A DNA stretch of 64,000 nucleotides from an uncultured Flavobacteriales bacterium (GCA_937121175.1 CAKZKD010000005.1:248001-312000), one strand, 5' to 3'; numbered from the stretch's first letter, positions 17,190-26,341 are shown. A program made the numbers and translations. Notes: a model not told the origin generated them from the letters alone.

Positions 17190-19031
17190 ATGTGTGGAAT
17201 AGTCGGTTACATTGGAACTAAAGAAGCTTACCCCATAATTATAAAAGGTTTGCAAAGACTCGAATATCGTGGTTACGATAGTGCGGGCGTTGCGCTTTTA
17301 GAAAGTGGAGAAATTAACTTGTACAAAAAGCAAGGTAAGGTTTCGAAATTGGAAGAATTCTCTGCTGACAAAAATCGGAAAGGAAACTTAGGAATTGGTC
17401 ATACACGTTGGGCAACCCACGGAGAACCTAATGATGTAAATTCTCACCCTCACTTATCGAACAATGGCAATTTGGTCATGATTCATAATGGAATTATTGA
17501 GAACTATGCGGCCATTAAAGCAGAGCTCGTAAAACGAGGTTATACATTTCAAAGTGAAACCGATACTGAAGTTCTATTGAACTTGATTGAGGATATCCAA
17601 ACCAATGAACAAGTAGCACTGGGAACAGCAATGAGAAAGGCACTCAATCATGTAATTGGAGCCTACGCAATTGCTTTGATTGATAAAAACGATCCAGGAA
17701 AACTGTATGCTGCACGTAAGAGTAGCCCACTGGTTATCGGAATTGGTGAAAATGAATATTTCGTTGCATCCGATGCTTCTCCAATCGTTGAATACACCAA
17801 GAATGTGCTGTATCTTGATGACGAAGAAATTGCCATTCTAGAACCCGGCAAAGACATCGACCTATTTACGCTCCAGAACAAAGAGAAAACTCCGTACATT
17901 CAAGAACTAGAAATTCAATTAGAAGCAATTGAGAAAGGTGGCTATGATCACTTTATGCTCAAAGAAATTTACGAGCAACCCAGTTCTATTAAGGACAGTA
18001 TGAGAGGGCGACTGGCTCTTAAAAAAGGCATTGTAAACCTTGGCGGAATTCAGGACTACGAACAAACTTTAATGAACGCAAATCGCATCATTATCGTAGC
18101 CTGCGGTACAAGCTGGCATGCTGGTTTGGTTGGGGAATATCTATTTGAAGATTTCGCCAGAATCCCGGTAGAAGTAGAATACGCAAGTGAGTTTCGTTAT
18201 AGAAACCCAGTGTTATATGAGAATGACGTTGTAATTGCAATTTCTCAATCTGGAGAGACTGCAGACACTCTTGCCGCAATCGAATTGGCGAAATCAAAAG
18301 GCGCAACCGTTTTTGGTGTTTGTAACGTCGTTGGTTCATCAATATCAAGAGCTACGCATGCCGGGTCGTACACACATGCAGGCCCTGAAATTGGTGTAGC
18401 AAGTACAAAAGCGTTTACGGCTCAGATTACAGTATTAACTTTAATGGCGTTAAGTATCGGTCACAAAAAGGGAACTATTCCCGTGTCTAGGTACCGAACG
18501 TTATTAAACGAGATTAATTCGATTCCAAAATTGGTGGAGCGTTGCTTGAAAACAGAAGCTGATATTAAGGAAATATCGGCTCGGTTTCAAAATGCATCCA
18601 ACTTTTTATATTTAGGTAGAGGGTACTCCTTTCCAGTTGCACTTGAAGGCGCACTTAAGTTGAAAGAAATTTCGTATATACACGCTGAAGGGTATCCAGC
18701 AGCAGAAATGAAACATGGCCCTATTGCGCTTATTGATGAAGAAATGCCTGTGGTGGTTATTGCCACAAAAGGCCCTTCTTACGAGAAAGTAGTTAGCAAT
18801 ATTCAGGAAGTAAAAGCTAGAAAAGGAGTTGTAATTGCCATTACAACTGAGGGCGATGTGGATGTGAAAGGGATGGCCGATTACACCATTGAAATTCCTG
18901 AAATTGAGGAAGCACTAGTGCCGTTCTTATCTGTAGTTCCGCTCCAATTACTTTCTTATCATATTGCAGTAATGCGTGGTTGCAATGTTGACCAGCCGCG
19001 TAACCTAGCAAAATCTGTAACAGTAGAATAA
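17190..19031 (+). CDS. glmS: Glutamine--fructose-6-phosphate aminotransferase GlmS
   Basis: 613 residues. The N-terminal amidotransferase begins MCGIVGYIG with the nucleophile Cys2, then RLEYRGYDSAGVA, GHTRWATHGEPN and HNGIIENY. Two SIS sugar-isomerase domains follow (CGTSWHAGLVGEYL, SQSGETADT, LGRGYSFPVALEGALKLKEISYIHAEGYPAAEMKHGP), ending in PRNLAKSVTVE. It makes glucosamine-6-phosphate for peptidoglycan and lipopolysaccharide. No glmS ribozyme is expected or seen: the gap to the DUF4270 gene is one base. Confidence 0.97.
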   Translation: MCGIVGYIGTKEAYPIIIKGLQRLEYRGYDSAGVALLESGEINLYKKQGKVSKLEEFSADKNRKGNLGIGHTRWATHGEPNDVNSHPHLSNNGNLVMIHNGIIENYAAIKAELVKRGYTFQSETDTEVLLNLIEDIQTNEQVALGTAMRKALNHVIGAYAIALIDKNDPGKLYAARKSSPLVIGIGENEYFVASDASPIVEYTKNVLYLDDEEIAILEPGKDIDLFTLQNKEKTPYIQELEIQLEAIEKGGYDHFMLKEIYEQPSSIKDSMRGRLALKKGIVNLGGIQDYEQTLMNANRIIIVACGTSWHAGLVGEYLFEDFARIPVEVEYASEFRYRNPVLYENDVVIAISQSGETADTLAAIELAKSKGATVFGVCNVVGSSISRATHAGSYTHAGPEIGVASTKAFTAQITVLTLMALSIGHKKGTIPVSRYRTLLNEINSIPKLVERCLKTEADIKEISARFQNASNFLYLGRGYSFPVALEGALKLKEISYIHAEGYPAAEMKHGPIALIDEEMPVVVIATKGPSYEKVVSNIQEVKARKGVVIAITTEGDVDVKGMADYTIEIPEIEEALVPFLSVVPLQLLSYHIAVMRGCNVDQPRNLAKSVTVE

Positions 19032-19038
19032 ATAGCTT

Positions 19039-19239
19039 ATGAAAATTGTGTTGATTGCTTTTTTGGCTCTTGGTTGTTTTGCTTGTTCTGGAACTAATGG
19101 AGATGATGTTCCAACTCAAGAAGAATTGCGCAAAGAATTGAAACAGTTAATGAAGCCTGATCCTGTTGAGGAGATAGTTTCGAAACCCGATACAACATTT
19201 TCGGATACTGCGTTTGTACTAGATTCAATTCCAGAATAA
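19039..19239 (+). CDS. Small lipoprotein, unknown function
   Basis: 66 residues. A lipoprotein signal (MKIVLIAFLALGCFACSG) precedes a short acidic, proline-containing tail (DDVPTQEELRKELKQLMKPDP ... DSIPE). There is no recognisable domain. It starts 7 bases after glmS on the same strand and stops 1 base before the convergent gamma-carbonic-anhydrase-like gene. The clean lipobox and tight spacing favour a real gene. The tail looks disordered and could act as an envelope tether. Confidence 0.65.
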   Translation: MKIVLIAFLALGCFACSGTNGDDVPTQEELRKELKQLMKPDPVEEIVSKPDTTFSDTAFVLDSIPE

Positions 19240-19240
19240 C

Positions 19241-19756
19241 TCATTCTTTATACCAAGCCGAATACTCTAAGTAGTTATCGGCTATTCGCATTACTTCACC
19301 TTCGAAGAGTTCAGGGCTTAAATCCTTCACCTTTTTTGCTGGTATCCCAGCATATAAACTTCCCGATTCAATAACCGTATTTGCCAAAACGACAGAACCA
19401 GCTGCTACCAAACAATTTGAATGAATATGGGCATTATCCATCACAATTGCGCCCATACCAATAAGCACATTATTGTGAATGGTACAACCATGCACCAGAG
19501 CATTATGACCAATGCTTACATTGTCTCCAATATTCGTAGCTGATTTTTCAAAAGTTCCATGAATTACAGCACCGTCTTGGACGTTTACTTTATTCCCCAT
19601 TTTGATTGAATTCACATCCCCACGGACTACAGCATTAAACCAAAAGCTACAATCATCACCCGAAATTACTTCTCCAATAATTGTTGAATTCGGAGCAACA
19701 AAACAATTTTTGCCCAATTGAGGAGTAAACCCACGTACTGAAATTAAATTACTCAT
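19241..19756 (-). CDS. Gamma-carbonic-anhydrase-like hexapeptide protein
   Basis: 171 residues of left-handed beta-helix hexapeptide repeats: FWFNAVVRGDVNSIKMG, VNVQDGAVIHG, IGDNVSIGHNALVHGC, VLIGMGAIVMDNAHI. The three His of the gamma-carbonic-anhydrase metal site are retained (one in VIHG, two in GHNALVHG). Family members (YrdA/PaaY/CaiE-like) are metal-binding cytoplasmic trimers; some hydrate CO2, others act as thioesterases or have no proven activity. The enzyme class is uncertain. It faces the glmS group and is divergent from the HU/SPOR gene. Confidence 0.85.
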   Translation of the reverse strand: MSNLISVRGFTPQLGKNCFVAPNSTIIGEVISGDDCSFWFNAVVRGDVNSIKMGNKVNVQDGAVIHGTFEKSATNIGDNVSIGHNALVHGCTIHNNVLIGMGAIVMDNAHIHSNCLVAAGSVVLANTVIESGSLYAGIPAKKVKDLSPELFEGEVMRIADNYLEYSAWYKE

Positions 19757-19823
19757 AGGTCTTTGTTTTTAGTCCTTACAGGCACTCTAAGTACCTGCAA
19801 ATATTTACTTTAGTTTTCGCAAA

Positions 19824-20972
19824 ATGCACCTAGTTTCCAAACATATAAAAAGTCTTTTGTTTTCGAACGATTGCGTAGTTATACCTGACTTTGGTGGATT
19901 GGTATCCAACCCACACAGTGCATCATTTAATGAACTCAACAACAGATTTTCGCCTCCTTACAAAGCATTAGGCTTTAATGCGCGATTAAAAAAGAACGAT
20001 GGGCTGCTTACTCACGAAATTTCAATCCAAGAAAACATTGATTATTCCGAGGCAGTTGAAGTTGTAAAACAGTTTGTCGTCTCTATTTCTGAAACTCTTG
20101 AAAGTTCTGGTGCTTTTGAATTGGCCGAAATTGGAACGTTTTATCACGACGTAAACAAAAGTTTACGCTTTAAGCAAAACACCAAGTTACCATTAGACAC
20201 CAACTTTTTTGGACTCGCATCTTTTCACGCAAAACCCATCGAAGTTGCAAGTACTCAGGCACCAAGCAGTAAGCCTCAGCCAGTTGTGACTCCTGTGCTT
20301 CAAGAGAAAAAACCAACTCCAATCGTCAATTTAAGCCAATCACTACATCAAGACAATCCTGCATTTCCTTGGAAAAAATTAGCAATTGCTGCGTGTATTC
20401 TACCTTTTCTATTTTACGTTTTCTGGTTAGGAACTTATTCTAATATTCTTGGCGATACAGACCAATTTCAATATTCCGACCTTAACCCATTTGTAGAAAA
20501 AGTATGCGTAACATTTGACCCACGAAATGAAGAGGCTTCTTTGTTTACCAAGCCAGTTGAAACTATAAGCACCTTAGAGTTGATAGCCGAAATTGGGAAC
20601 GATAATTTTGTAAAACACTCGTTTTTGGAGGAAAGTGCTATCGAATTGCATTCAAAAAAAGAACTGGTTGTTCAAGTTAAAGAATTTACCGCTGCTCCAT
20701 TTTCAACTAACGTCTCCTTCGATAAAAATCTGTTCGCTCCAAGAAATCAGAGTGGCTTCTATGTGATTACAGGTTGCTTTGGATTGTATGAAAATGCTAC
20801 TAAGTACGTTTCCACTTTGAGGAATAAAGGGCTTAGCGCTACCATTGTTGATCAAAAGAATGGATTGTTTAGAGTAAGCGCGAACACCAGTAAGACAAGA
20901 AGTTTGGCCTTGCAAAAATTGCGAAAGCTAAAATCATCTGGCTACCCCGATGCTTGGGTTCTAAGCAAATAA
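19824..20972 (+). CDS. HU-CCDC81 / SPOR membrane protein
   Basis: 382 residues. The N-terminal 130 or so match the paired HU-CCDC81 domains of Bacteroidota (CVVIPDFGGLVSN, NGLLTHEIS-like NDGLLTHEIS, FELAEIGTFYHD). A proline-rich linker leads to one membrane span (LAIAACILPFLFYVFWLGTY, about residues 188-208), then a C-terminal SPOR domain from about residue 312 (SGFYVITGCFGLYENATKYVSTL). The SPOR side should be periplasmic, where such domains bind denuded peptidoglycan glycans, with the HU-like part in the cytoplasm. This suggests a division or envelope role linked to a cytoplasmic partner. TACTTTAG just upstream is one base from the -7 consensus. Confidence 0.82.
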   Translation: MHLVSKHIKSLLFSNDCVVIPDFGGLVSNPHSASFNELNNRFSPPYKALGFNARLKKNDGLLTHEISIQENIDYSEAVEVVKQFVVSISETLESSGAFELAEIGTFYHDVNKSLRFKQNTKLPLDTNFFGLASFHAKPIEVASTQAPSSKPQPVVTPVLQEKKPTPIVNLSQSLHQDNPAFPWKKLAIAACILPFLFYVFWLGTYSNILGDTDQFQYSDLNPFVEKVCVTFDPRNEEASLFTKPVETISTLELIAEIGNDNFVKHSFLEESAIELHSKKELVVQVKEFTAAPFSTNVSFDKNLFAPRNQSGFYVITGCFGLYENATKYVSTLRNKGLSATIVDQKNGLFRVSANTSKTRSLALQKLRKLKSSGYPDAWVLSK

Positions 20973-20998
20973 AAAGGCCTTCATTTCTGAAAGCCTTT
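20973..20998. terminator. Bidirectional terminator between HU/SPOR gene and rpoD
   Basis: AAAGGC-CTTC pairs with GAAAGCCTTT around an ATTTCT loop with one internal mismatch. It is flanked by A on the left and T on the right, so it can serve both converging genes. Confidence 0.75.
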
Positions 20999-21023
20999 CT
21001 AATTTTAATATTTAAATCAACTA

Positions 21024-21884
21024 CTATAAGTAGTGTTTCAAAAAGTTTGAGTTCGTTTTCTTTCTCAAACCTCTCAATGCTTTTTCCCGGATTTGTCTAA
21101 TACGTTCACGTGTAAGACCTAAGCTATTAGCAATTTCTTCTAAAGTCATTGGAGTTTTTCCATTTAAACCAAATGAAAGTCGAACCACCTCAGCCTCTCT
21201 TGGCTTAAGCGATACTAAAACTCTTTCGATGTCTTTACAGAGAGATTCCCGCATCATTTCGTCCGCAGGATTTTTTGAATTGTTGTTAGAAAGAACATTC
21301 AATAAAGAATTTTCTTCTCCATCAATAAGCGGAGCATCAACAGATACTTGCTTTTGAGAATACGTTACCAAATCACCAACGCTGTCAGCGTTAGTTTCTA
21401 GCAACACAGAAATTTCTTCGTGTGAAGGAGCTCTTTCAAACTCTTGTTCAAGTTTTGAGAATGCAGAAGCTACCTTTTGTATAGCAGAAACTTTGTTTAG
21501 CGGCAAACGAACCACTCTTGAGTTTTCTGCAATAGCTTGCATGATGCTTTGACGTATCCACCAAACCGCATAAGAAATGAATTTAAAACCCTTTGTTTCG
21601 TCGAATCTCTTGGCCGCTGTAATCAGACCAATGTTTCCCTCAGCAATTAAATCTTCTAATGTCAAACCATGACCCTGGTATTGCTTGGCAACAGAAATTA
21701 CGAAACGTAAATTGGCATTAACCAACTTGTTAAGAGCCCTTTCATCCCCTTGCTTTATCTTCTTCGCTAATTCTACTTCTTCCTCTGCCGTGATCATTTC
21801 CTCTTTGGAGACATCACTTAAGTATTTGTCGATAGACTTCGAATCGCGATTCGTAAGCTGTTTGGAGATTTTGAGTTGTCTCAT
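21024..21884 (-). CDS. rpoD: Primary sigma factor RpoD (Bacteroidota type)
   Basis: 286 residues, the short form typical of Bacteroidota with no long region 1.1. Region 1.2 is SIDKYLSDVSKEEMITAEEEVELAKKI; region 2 contains LVNANLRFVISVAKQYQGHGLTLEDLIAEGNIGL and SYAVWWIRQSI; regions 3 and 4 follow, with the helix-turn-helix TLEEIANSLGLTRERIRQI. This sigma directs RNA polymerase to TTG/TAnnTTTG promoters, the pattern found repeatedly in this window. It ends at the shared terminator and has a perfect -7 box of its own. Confidence 0.96.
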   Translation of the reverse strand: MRQLKISKQLTNRDSKSIDKYLSDVSKEEMITAEEEVELAKKIKQGDERALNKLVNANLRFVISVAKQYQGHGLTLEDLIAEGNIGLITAAKRFDETKGFKFISYAVWWIRQSIMQAIAENSRVVRLPLNKVSAIQKVASAFSKLEQEFERAPSHEEISVLLETNADSVGDLVTYSQKQVSVDAPLIDGEENSLLNVLSNNNSKNPADEMMRESLCKDIERVLVSLKPREAEVVRLSFGLNGKTPMTLEEIANSLGLTRERIRQIREKALRGLRKKTNSNFLKHYL

Positions 21885-21953
21885 AGGCGAATAATAATTA
21901 TTTAAATGAAGCCTGTTAAATTACAATTATTTCCAGACTTCGCAAATGAGCTG

Positions 21954-21961
21954 CAAAAGTA
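21954..21961 (-). promoter_or_regulatory. -7 promoter box for rpoD
   Basis: Minus-strand TACTTTTG, a perfect match, 69 bases before the rpoD start. This implies a 5' leader of about 60 bases, longer than most in the window. Confidence 0.55.
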
Positions 21962-22086
21962 CTGATTTTCTTTCCATTTTTCACAGGCAATGTCACTACA
22001 AACGGGAGTTTTTGATTAATGTTTCGAGTATTGATAAAAACCAACAATAAAGCCGCAATTAATTGACCATTACGCACCGTGAGTTT

Positions 22087-22094
22087 TATTTTTG
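22087..22094 (+). promoter_or_regulatory. -7 promoter box for the small membrane protein and hflX
   Basis: TATTTTTG, a perfect match, 16 bases before the ATG at 22111. It rules against a TTG start at 22063. Confidence 0.55.
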
Positions 22095-22110
22095 TTCGAA
22101 ACCTAAGATT

Positions 22111-22542
22111 ATGTACACAGGACTCTTGCATTTACACAGAATGATCGCTTACGTAGCAATGATTTTAATTTTCGTTGCCATGTTAAAAGCCATGTTTGGA
22201 ATGATCAACAACAAAACATTTACTGAAGGCGACCGCAAGCTAGGCTTATTTGCACTTATTTCAGCGCACATTCAGTTACTTCTGGGTCTCGGGCTATTCT
22301 TTATCGGCCCCGTTTTTTCGCAACTTGGAAGCATGGGAGCGGTTATGAAAGATGCCGATTTAAGATTTTTAGTTGTTGAACACCCACTCACCATGATTAT
22401 TGGAGTCGTTCTGATTACTATAGGATATTCAAAATCGAAAAAAGCAACCAATGACAAGTCAAAGTTTAAAACAATGGCTTTCTTTTACTTAATTGCCCTG
22501 GCTCTTGTTTTAAGTAGAGTACCTTGGGATAGATTAGCATAA
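22111..22542 (+). CDS. Four-helix membrane protein with conserved-type histidines
   Basis: 143 residues with four hydrophobic segments (AYVAMILIFVAMLKAMFGM, LGLFALISAHIQLLLGLGLFFIG, HPLTMIIGVVLITIGYS, AFFYLIALALVLSRVPW). Histidines sit at or near helix ends in GLLHLHRM, SAHIQ and VEHPL, a pattern that could bind b-type heme. I recognise it as a small inner-membrane protein of a kind seen in Bacteroidota but know no function. Its stop is one base before the hflX TTG start, so the two are probably co-translated. The ATG is supported by the -7 box. Confidence 0.7.
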   Translation: MYTGLLHLHRMIAYVAMILIFVAMLKAMFGMINNKTFTEGDRKLGLFALISAHIQLLLGLGLFFIGPVFSQLGSMGAVMKDADLRFLVVEHPLTMIIGVVLITIGYSKSKKATNDKSKFKTMAFFYLIALALVLSRVPWDRLA

Positions 22543-22543
22543 C

Positions 22544-23731
22544 TTGATAAAAACGGAAGGCGTAAACGAACGGGCAATTCTTATTGGATTGATTCTCGAA
22601 AATCAATCGGAAGAAGAAACGACCGAATATCTCGACGAATTAGAATTCTTGGCAAAAACTGCAGGAATTGAAACAGTAAAACGTTTTACACAGCGACTAG
22701 ACCACCCTGACACGCGTTCGTTTGTGGGCAAGGGTAAATTGTTCGAAATCAACACTTACATCAAAGAAAACAATATAAACGTTGTCATTTTTGATGATGA
22801 CCTCTCCCCTTCTCAATTGAGAAATATTGAAAAAGAAATCAAGAAAAAAATCTACGATCGTAGTTTACTGATTCTTGACATATTTCAATTTAGAGCACAA
22901 ACTGCCCAATCGAAAACACAAGTCGAGCTAGCCCGCTATCAGTACTTATTGCCTCGTCTTACTAGAATGTGGACTCACCTTGAACGACAGCGAGGCGGAA
23001 CAGGAACAAGAGGTGGAGCCGGTGAAAAAGAAATTGAAACAGACCGTCGTAGAATTCGGAAGAAAATTACCCTGCTGGAGGAAAAATTACAAGCAATCGA
23101 CAAACAAAACGCGGTGCAACGCAAAAACCGCCAAAAAATGGTTCGCGTTGCGTTGGTTGGTTATACCAATGTAGGCAAGAGTACTTTAATGACTCTACTA
23201 AGTAAATCTGAAGTATTTGCTGAGAATAAATTATTCGCAACACTCGATACCACTGTTAGAAAAGTGGTTATTGAAAACTTACCTTTTTTACTTTCTGACA
23301 CCGTTGGATTCATTCGAAAACTACCTCATCAATTAGTAGAATCTTTTAAATCCACTTTAGACGAAGCACGCGAATCAGACATATTAATACACGTTGTTGA
23401 TATTAGTCATCCAAATTTTGAAGACCACATTCATGTAGTAAACAAAACGCTCTCGGATATTGATGCGGCTGATAAGCCTACAATTCTCCTTTTCAATAAG
23501 ATTGACAATTATCGTAATTTGGAAGAAGGCGAGTTCGATTACACTGCGAATGCCAAACAAAACATTTCATTAATCGACCTTAAAAAGACTTGGATGGCCA
23601 ATGAGCATACGGAATGCATATTCGTTTCGGCCCATAAGAAAACCAACATGAACGAGCTAAAAGAACAGCTCTACCACATGGTTAGAAGTGTTTACGAAAC
23701 GAAGTACCCTTATCATCATTACCTCTACTAA
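22544..23731 (+). CDS. hflX: GTPase HflX
   Basis: 395 residues. The N-terminal HflX domain (FLAKTAGIETVKRF, DTRSFVGKGKLFEI, VIFDDDLSPSQLRNIEK) and the glycine-rich ERQRGGTGTRGGAGEKEIETDRR linker lead to a GTPase domain: GYTNVGKSTLM, the TLDTTVR switch, DTVGFI and LLFNKID (the NKxD motif). HflX binds the 50S subunit and can split stalled or hibernating ribosomes. The start is TTG at 22544 right after the preceding stop; the next possible ATG codons lie inside conserved sequence. Confidence 0.94.
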   Translation: MIKTEGVNERAILIGLILENQSEEETTEYLDELEFLAKTAGIETVKRFTQRLDHPDTRSFVGKGKLFEINTYIKENNINVVIFDDDLSPSQLRNIEKEIKKKIYDRSLLILDIFQFRAQTAQSKTQVELARYQYLLPRLTRMWTHLERQRGGTGTRGGAGEKEIETDRRRIRKKITLLEEKLQAIDKQNAVQRKNRQKMVRVALVGYTNVGKSTLMTLLSKSEVFAENKLFATLDTTVRKVVIENLPFLLSDTVGFIRKLPHQLVESFKSTLDEARESDILIHVVDISHPNFEDHIHVVNKTLSDIDAADKPTILLFNKIDNYRNLEEGEFDYTANAKQNISLIDLKKTWMANEHTECIFVSAHKKTNMNELKEQLYHMVRSVYETKYPYHHYLY

Positions 23732-23751
23732 ATCGTATTCATCAACTTGCG

Positions 23752-23779
23752 TTTCTAACTGCAATAGATATTTCTAACT
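23752..23779 (+). repeat. 9-base direct repeat upstream of the histidine kinase gene
   Basis: TTTCTAACT occurs at 23752-23760 and again at 23771-23779, 19 bases start to start (about two helix turns), ending 10 bases before the kinase ATG. The second copy overlaps TAACTTAG, one base off a -7 box. It may be an operator for the response regulator encoded downstream. Confidence 0.4.
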
Positions 23780-23789
23780 TAGTTGCAGA

Positions 23790-25682
23790 ATGAAATTAAA
23801 TCTTCAGTTTGCATTTTTATCTGTATTCACCTTGTCGCTTTGCTTGGTGGAATCGCAAAATGCAGTTGCCCAGCAGGAGGATTTCCACTTCGAAACCATT
23901 CAACATTGTGCAGATACAGCGCCTGAATACGCCCTAAAAATCATTGAATCCAAATTAATAAACCACCCAACAGACAGTCAAAAGGTCTGGTTGAGTAGTT
24001 TAAAAGCGCAGGCCTACATTTCGCTTAGTGAAGATGCTAAAGCAGAAACTGAATATAAACACTCCATCGAATTAGCCATATCAATTCAAGACACGATACA
24101 AATTCTTCAGAACAGGAATCGACTGGCGCTACTGGAGTTTAAAAAAGGCAATTATTCCAATTGTTTCGAATTGTATTTGACCAATAAAAAAATGGCTCAA
24201 CATTCATCCAACTGCAAATTCATGTCCAACTCATCTTTAGGTGTTGCCACCATGTATTATTATCTAAAAAATAAGGAGAAATGCCTAGAACAATTCTTGG
24301 AATGCAACAAATTAGCGAAGCAGTGTAAAGACACGGTAACTCTTCAAAAAAGTTGTCACAACCTGGCATCATTATACATTGAATTTGGCGAAAAAGAAAA
24401 AAGTATGACTTGGATGGAGGAAGGTTTAAGTTATTTAAAACCTGATAATTACTTCGGGCTTGCCCAGAGCTACTCCATCTATGCTGCTTTCCACGATTAT
24501 CCTCAACAAAAGGAAAAAATGAAGCAACTGCACGATGTGGCAATTGAATTTGCTATTCAATCGAAAGATTCTTCCATGATGGCATTTTGCTACCTTAAAA
24601 AATGCAGCTACTACATACTTTCAGAGCAACTTGATTCTGCAACCGTTTTGGCAAAAAAGGCATTATCTCTGTACCGTAAGGTAAAACTCATGGATGGCAT
24701 TCTGCATGCCAACGGCTATTTATCAAAAATTGGCTTATTGGAAAAAGACCCTCAAAAAGCCATCAAAGCACTTAAAGAATACATAGAAGTTAGCGACACC
24801 ATATATACCGAATTAGCATTCCTAAAAGCCACTGAGCTAGAAACCAAATACGAAACCGAGAAAAAAGAAGCCGAAAACAAATTATTGAAGCAAACCAATC
24901 TGCGCAAGGAAGCCGAATTGGAGAATGAGAAAACCTCAAAACAAAACCAAGCAATACTTCTTGTTTCGTTACTACTTATCACTTTTACTGGTGGAGTTTA
25001 TATTTTCTATCGAAGAAAACTGAAAACCAATGAAAGAATTGCTACCATCGAAAAACAAAATTTTACCGCGGTGATTAAAGCCGAAGAAAATGAGCGAGGA
25101 CGAATTGCAAAAGAATTACACGATGGATTAGGGCAATTGCTTTCCTCGGCCAAACTCAATGTTGCGGCCACGGAAGAGTCCGTTTCCGAAGATGATTTGC
25201 CACTTATCAAAACCTCCATGCAATTGATTGATGAAGCCGTGAGCGAAGTTCGCTCTGTTTCGCACAACCTAATGCCTATTGCTCTAACTACAAAAGGTCT
25301 AATCGCCGCGTTGGAAGATTTGGTTGAAAAAATTAATCAAACCAAAATATTAGAAGTGGCACTCCAGTTAAAGTTTGATGAGAACCTACTTTCTAAATCT
25401 ACACAAGTAACTCTTTATAGAGTAATCCAGGAAATTCTGAACAATGCCTTAAAACACTCTAAAGCCACTACCATAAACGTTCAAATAGAATCTAGAGGAA
25501 AATCATTACAATTGATTATCTCAGATAATGGAATTGGATTCGATTCAAACGAAATAAAAACCAGCAAAGGCATTGGGTGGACGAACATATTTTCTAGAAT
25601 TTCTTTGTTAAATGGAAAAATAAACATTGACTCAAAACAGAATAAAGGCACTCACCTCTCAATTCAAATACCCTTGGCATAA
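23790..25682 (+). CDS. TPR-containing sensor histidine kinase (NarX/LuxR-partner type)
   Basis: 630 residues. Signal peptide (to about residue 28), a periplasmic region of tetratricopeptide-like helical repeats (about 35-345), a coiled coil rich in Glu and Lys, one membrane span (AILLVSLLLITFTGGVYIFY), then a cytoplasmic HisKA_3 domain with the phospho-acceptor His about 444 in RIAKELHDGLGQLL, and an ATPase domain with NNALKHSKAT, DNGIGFD and the short C-terminal GTHLSIQI. The TPR-TM-HisKA_3 build is common in Bacteroidota; the signal is unknown. It overlaps the regulator gene by one base (TAATG), so the pair is translationally coupled. Confidence 0.93.
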   Translation: MKLNLQFAFLSVFTLSLCLVESQNAVAQQEDFHFETIQHCADTAPEYALKIIESKLINHPTDSQKVWLSSLKAQAYISLSEDAKAETEYKHSIELAISIQDTIQILQNRNRLALLEFKKGNYSNCFELYLTNKKMAQHSSNCKFMSNSSLGVATMYYYLKNKEKCLEQFLECNKLAKQCKDTVTLQKSCHNLASLYIEFGEKEKSMTWMEEGLSYLKPDNYFGLAQSYSIYAAFHDYPQQKEKMKQLHDVAIEFAIQSKDSSMMAFCYLKKCSYYILSEQLDSATVLAKKALSLYRKVKLMDGILHANGYLSKIGLLEKDPQKAIKALKEYIEVSDTIYTELAFLKATELETKYETEKKEAENKLLKQTNLRKEAELENEKTSKQNQAILLVSLLLITFTGGVYIFYRRKLKTNERIATIEKQNFTAVIKAEENERGRIAKELHDGLGQLLSSAKLNVAATEESVSEDDLPLIKTSMQLIDEAVSEVRSVSHNLMPIALTTKGLIAALEDLVEKINQTKILEVALQLKFDENLLSKSTQVTLYRVIQEILNNALKHSKATTINVQIESRGKSLQLIISDNGIGFDSNEIKTSKGIGWTNIFSRISLLNGKINIDSKQNKGTHLSIQIPLA

Positions 25683-26326
25683 TGGATAAAGTAAACATCT
25701 TAATCGCGGACGATCATCAAATGTTTATTGACGGTGTCAAAGCTTTACTACGAACTGAAAAAAATCTAGATTTTATCGGTGAGGTTCACGACGGAGTTGA
25801 AGCAATGGAATTTCTGGAGCAAAACAAGAATATTGACTTATTAATTACCGACATAAGCATGCCAAATATGGACGGGGTTGAGCTGACCAAGCAGGTAAAA
25901 CTAAAGTACCCAGAAATCAAAGTTTTGGTAATCACTATGCACGATGACAGACAGATTGTAAGTGAAATTTTACTTGCTGAAGCAGAGGGATACATCCTAA
26001 AGAACACTGGAAAAACGGAACTAAAGCAGGCAATAGAATATCTAATGGAAGGCAGTACACACTATTCCAATCAGATATTAAAATTAATGATGCAACGCAT
26101 CAAACAACATCAAGCCAACTTAAATACCACCAAGCCTCTTTCAGAACGAGAAGTTGAAGTTATCGACCTTATCGTAAAAGAGCTAACTACAAATGAAATT
26201 GCCGACAAACTCTTTATCAGCCCAAGAACAGTAGAAACTCACCGAAAGAATATTATGATTAAAACTCAATCGAAAACCTTGGTAGGGCTAATAAAATTTG
26301 CGTTTAGAAATAAATTGACTCTTTAA
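25682..26326 (+). CDS. LuxR/NarL-family response regulator
   Basis: 214 residues. The receiver domain has the acidic pair Asp10-Asp11, phospho-acceptor Asp57 in LITDISMPNMDG, Thr85 and Lys107. The C-terminal LuxR-type helix-turn-helix is LSEREVEVIDLIVKELTTNEIA followed by SPRTVETHRKNI. It is the partner of the histidine kinase. The target genes are unknown, but a direct repeat just upstream of the kinase gene could be its own site. Confidence 0.94.
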   Translation: MDKVNILIADDHQMFIDGVKALLRTEKNLDFIGEVHDGVEAMEFLEQNKNIDLLITDISMPNMDGVELTKQVKLKYPEIKVLVITMHDDRQIVSEILLAEAEGYILKNTGKTELKQAIEYLMEGSTHYSNQILKLMMQRIKQHQANLNTTKPLSEREVEVIDLIVKELTTNEIADKLFISPRTVETHRKNIMIKTQSKTLVGLIKFAFRNKLTL

Positions 26327-26341
26327 TTAAAAGCACAAAAA

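Noticed and set aside
17150-17190. glmS ribozyme upstream of glmS
   Set aside because: The gap to the preceding gene is one base, which leaves no room for the ribozyme.
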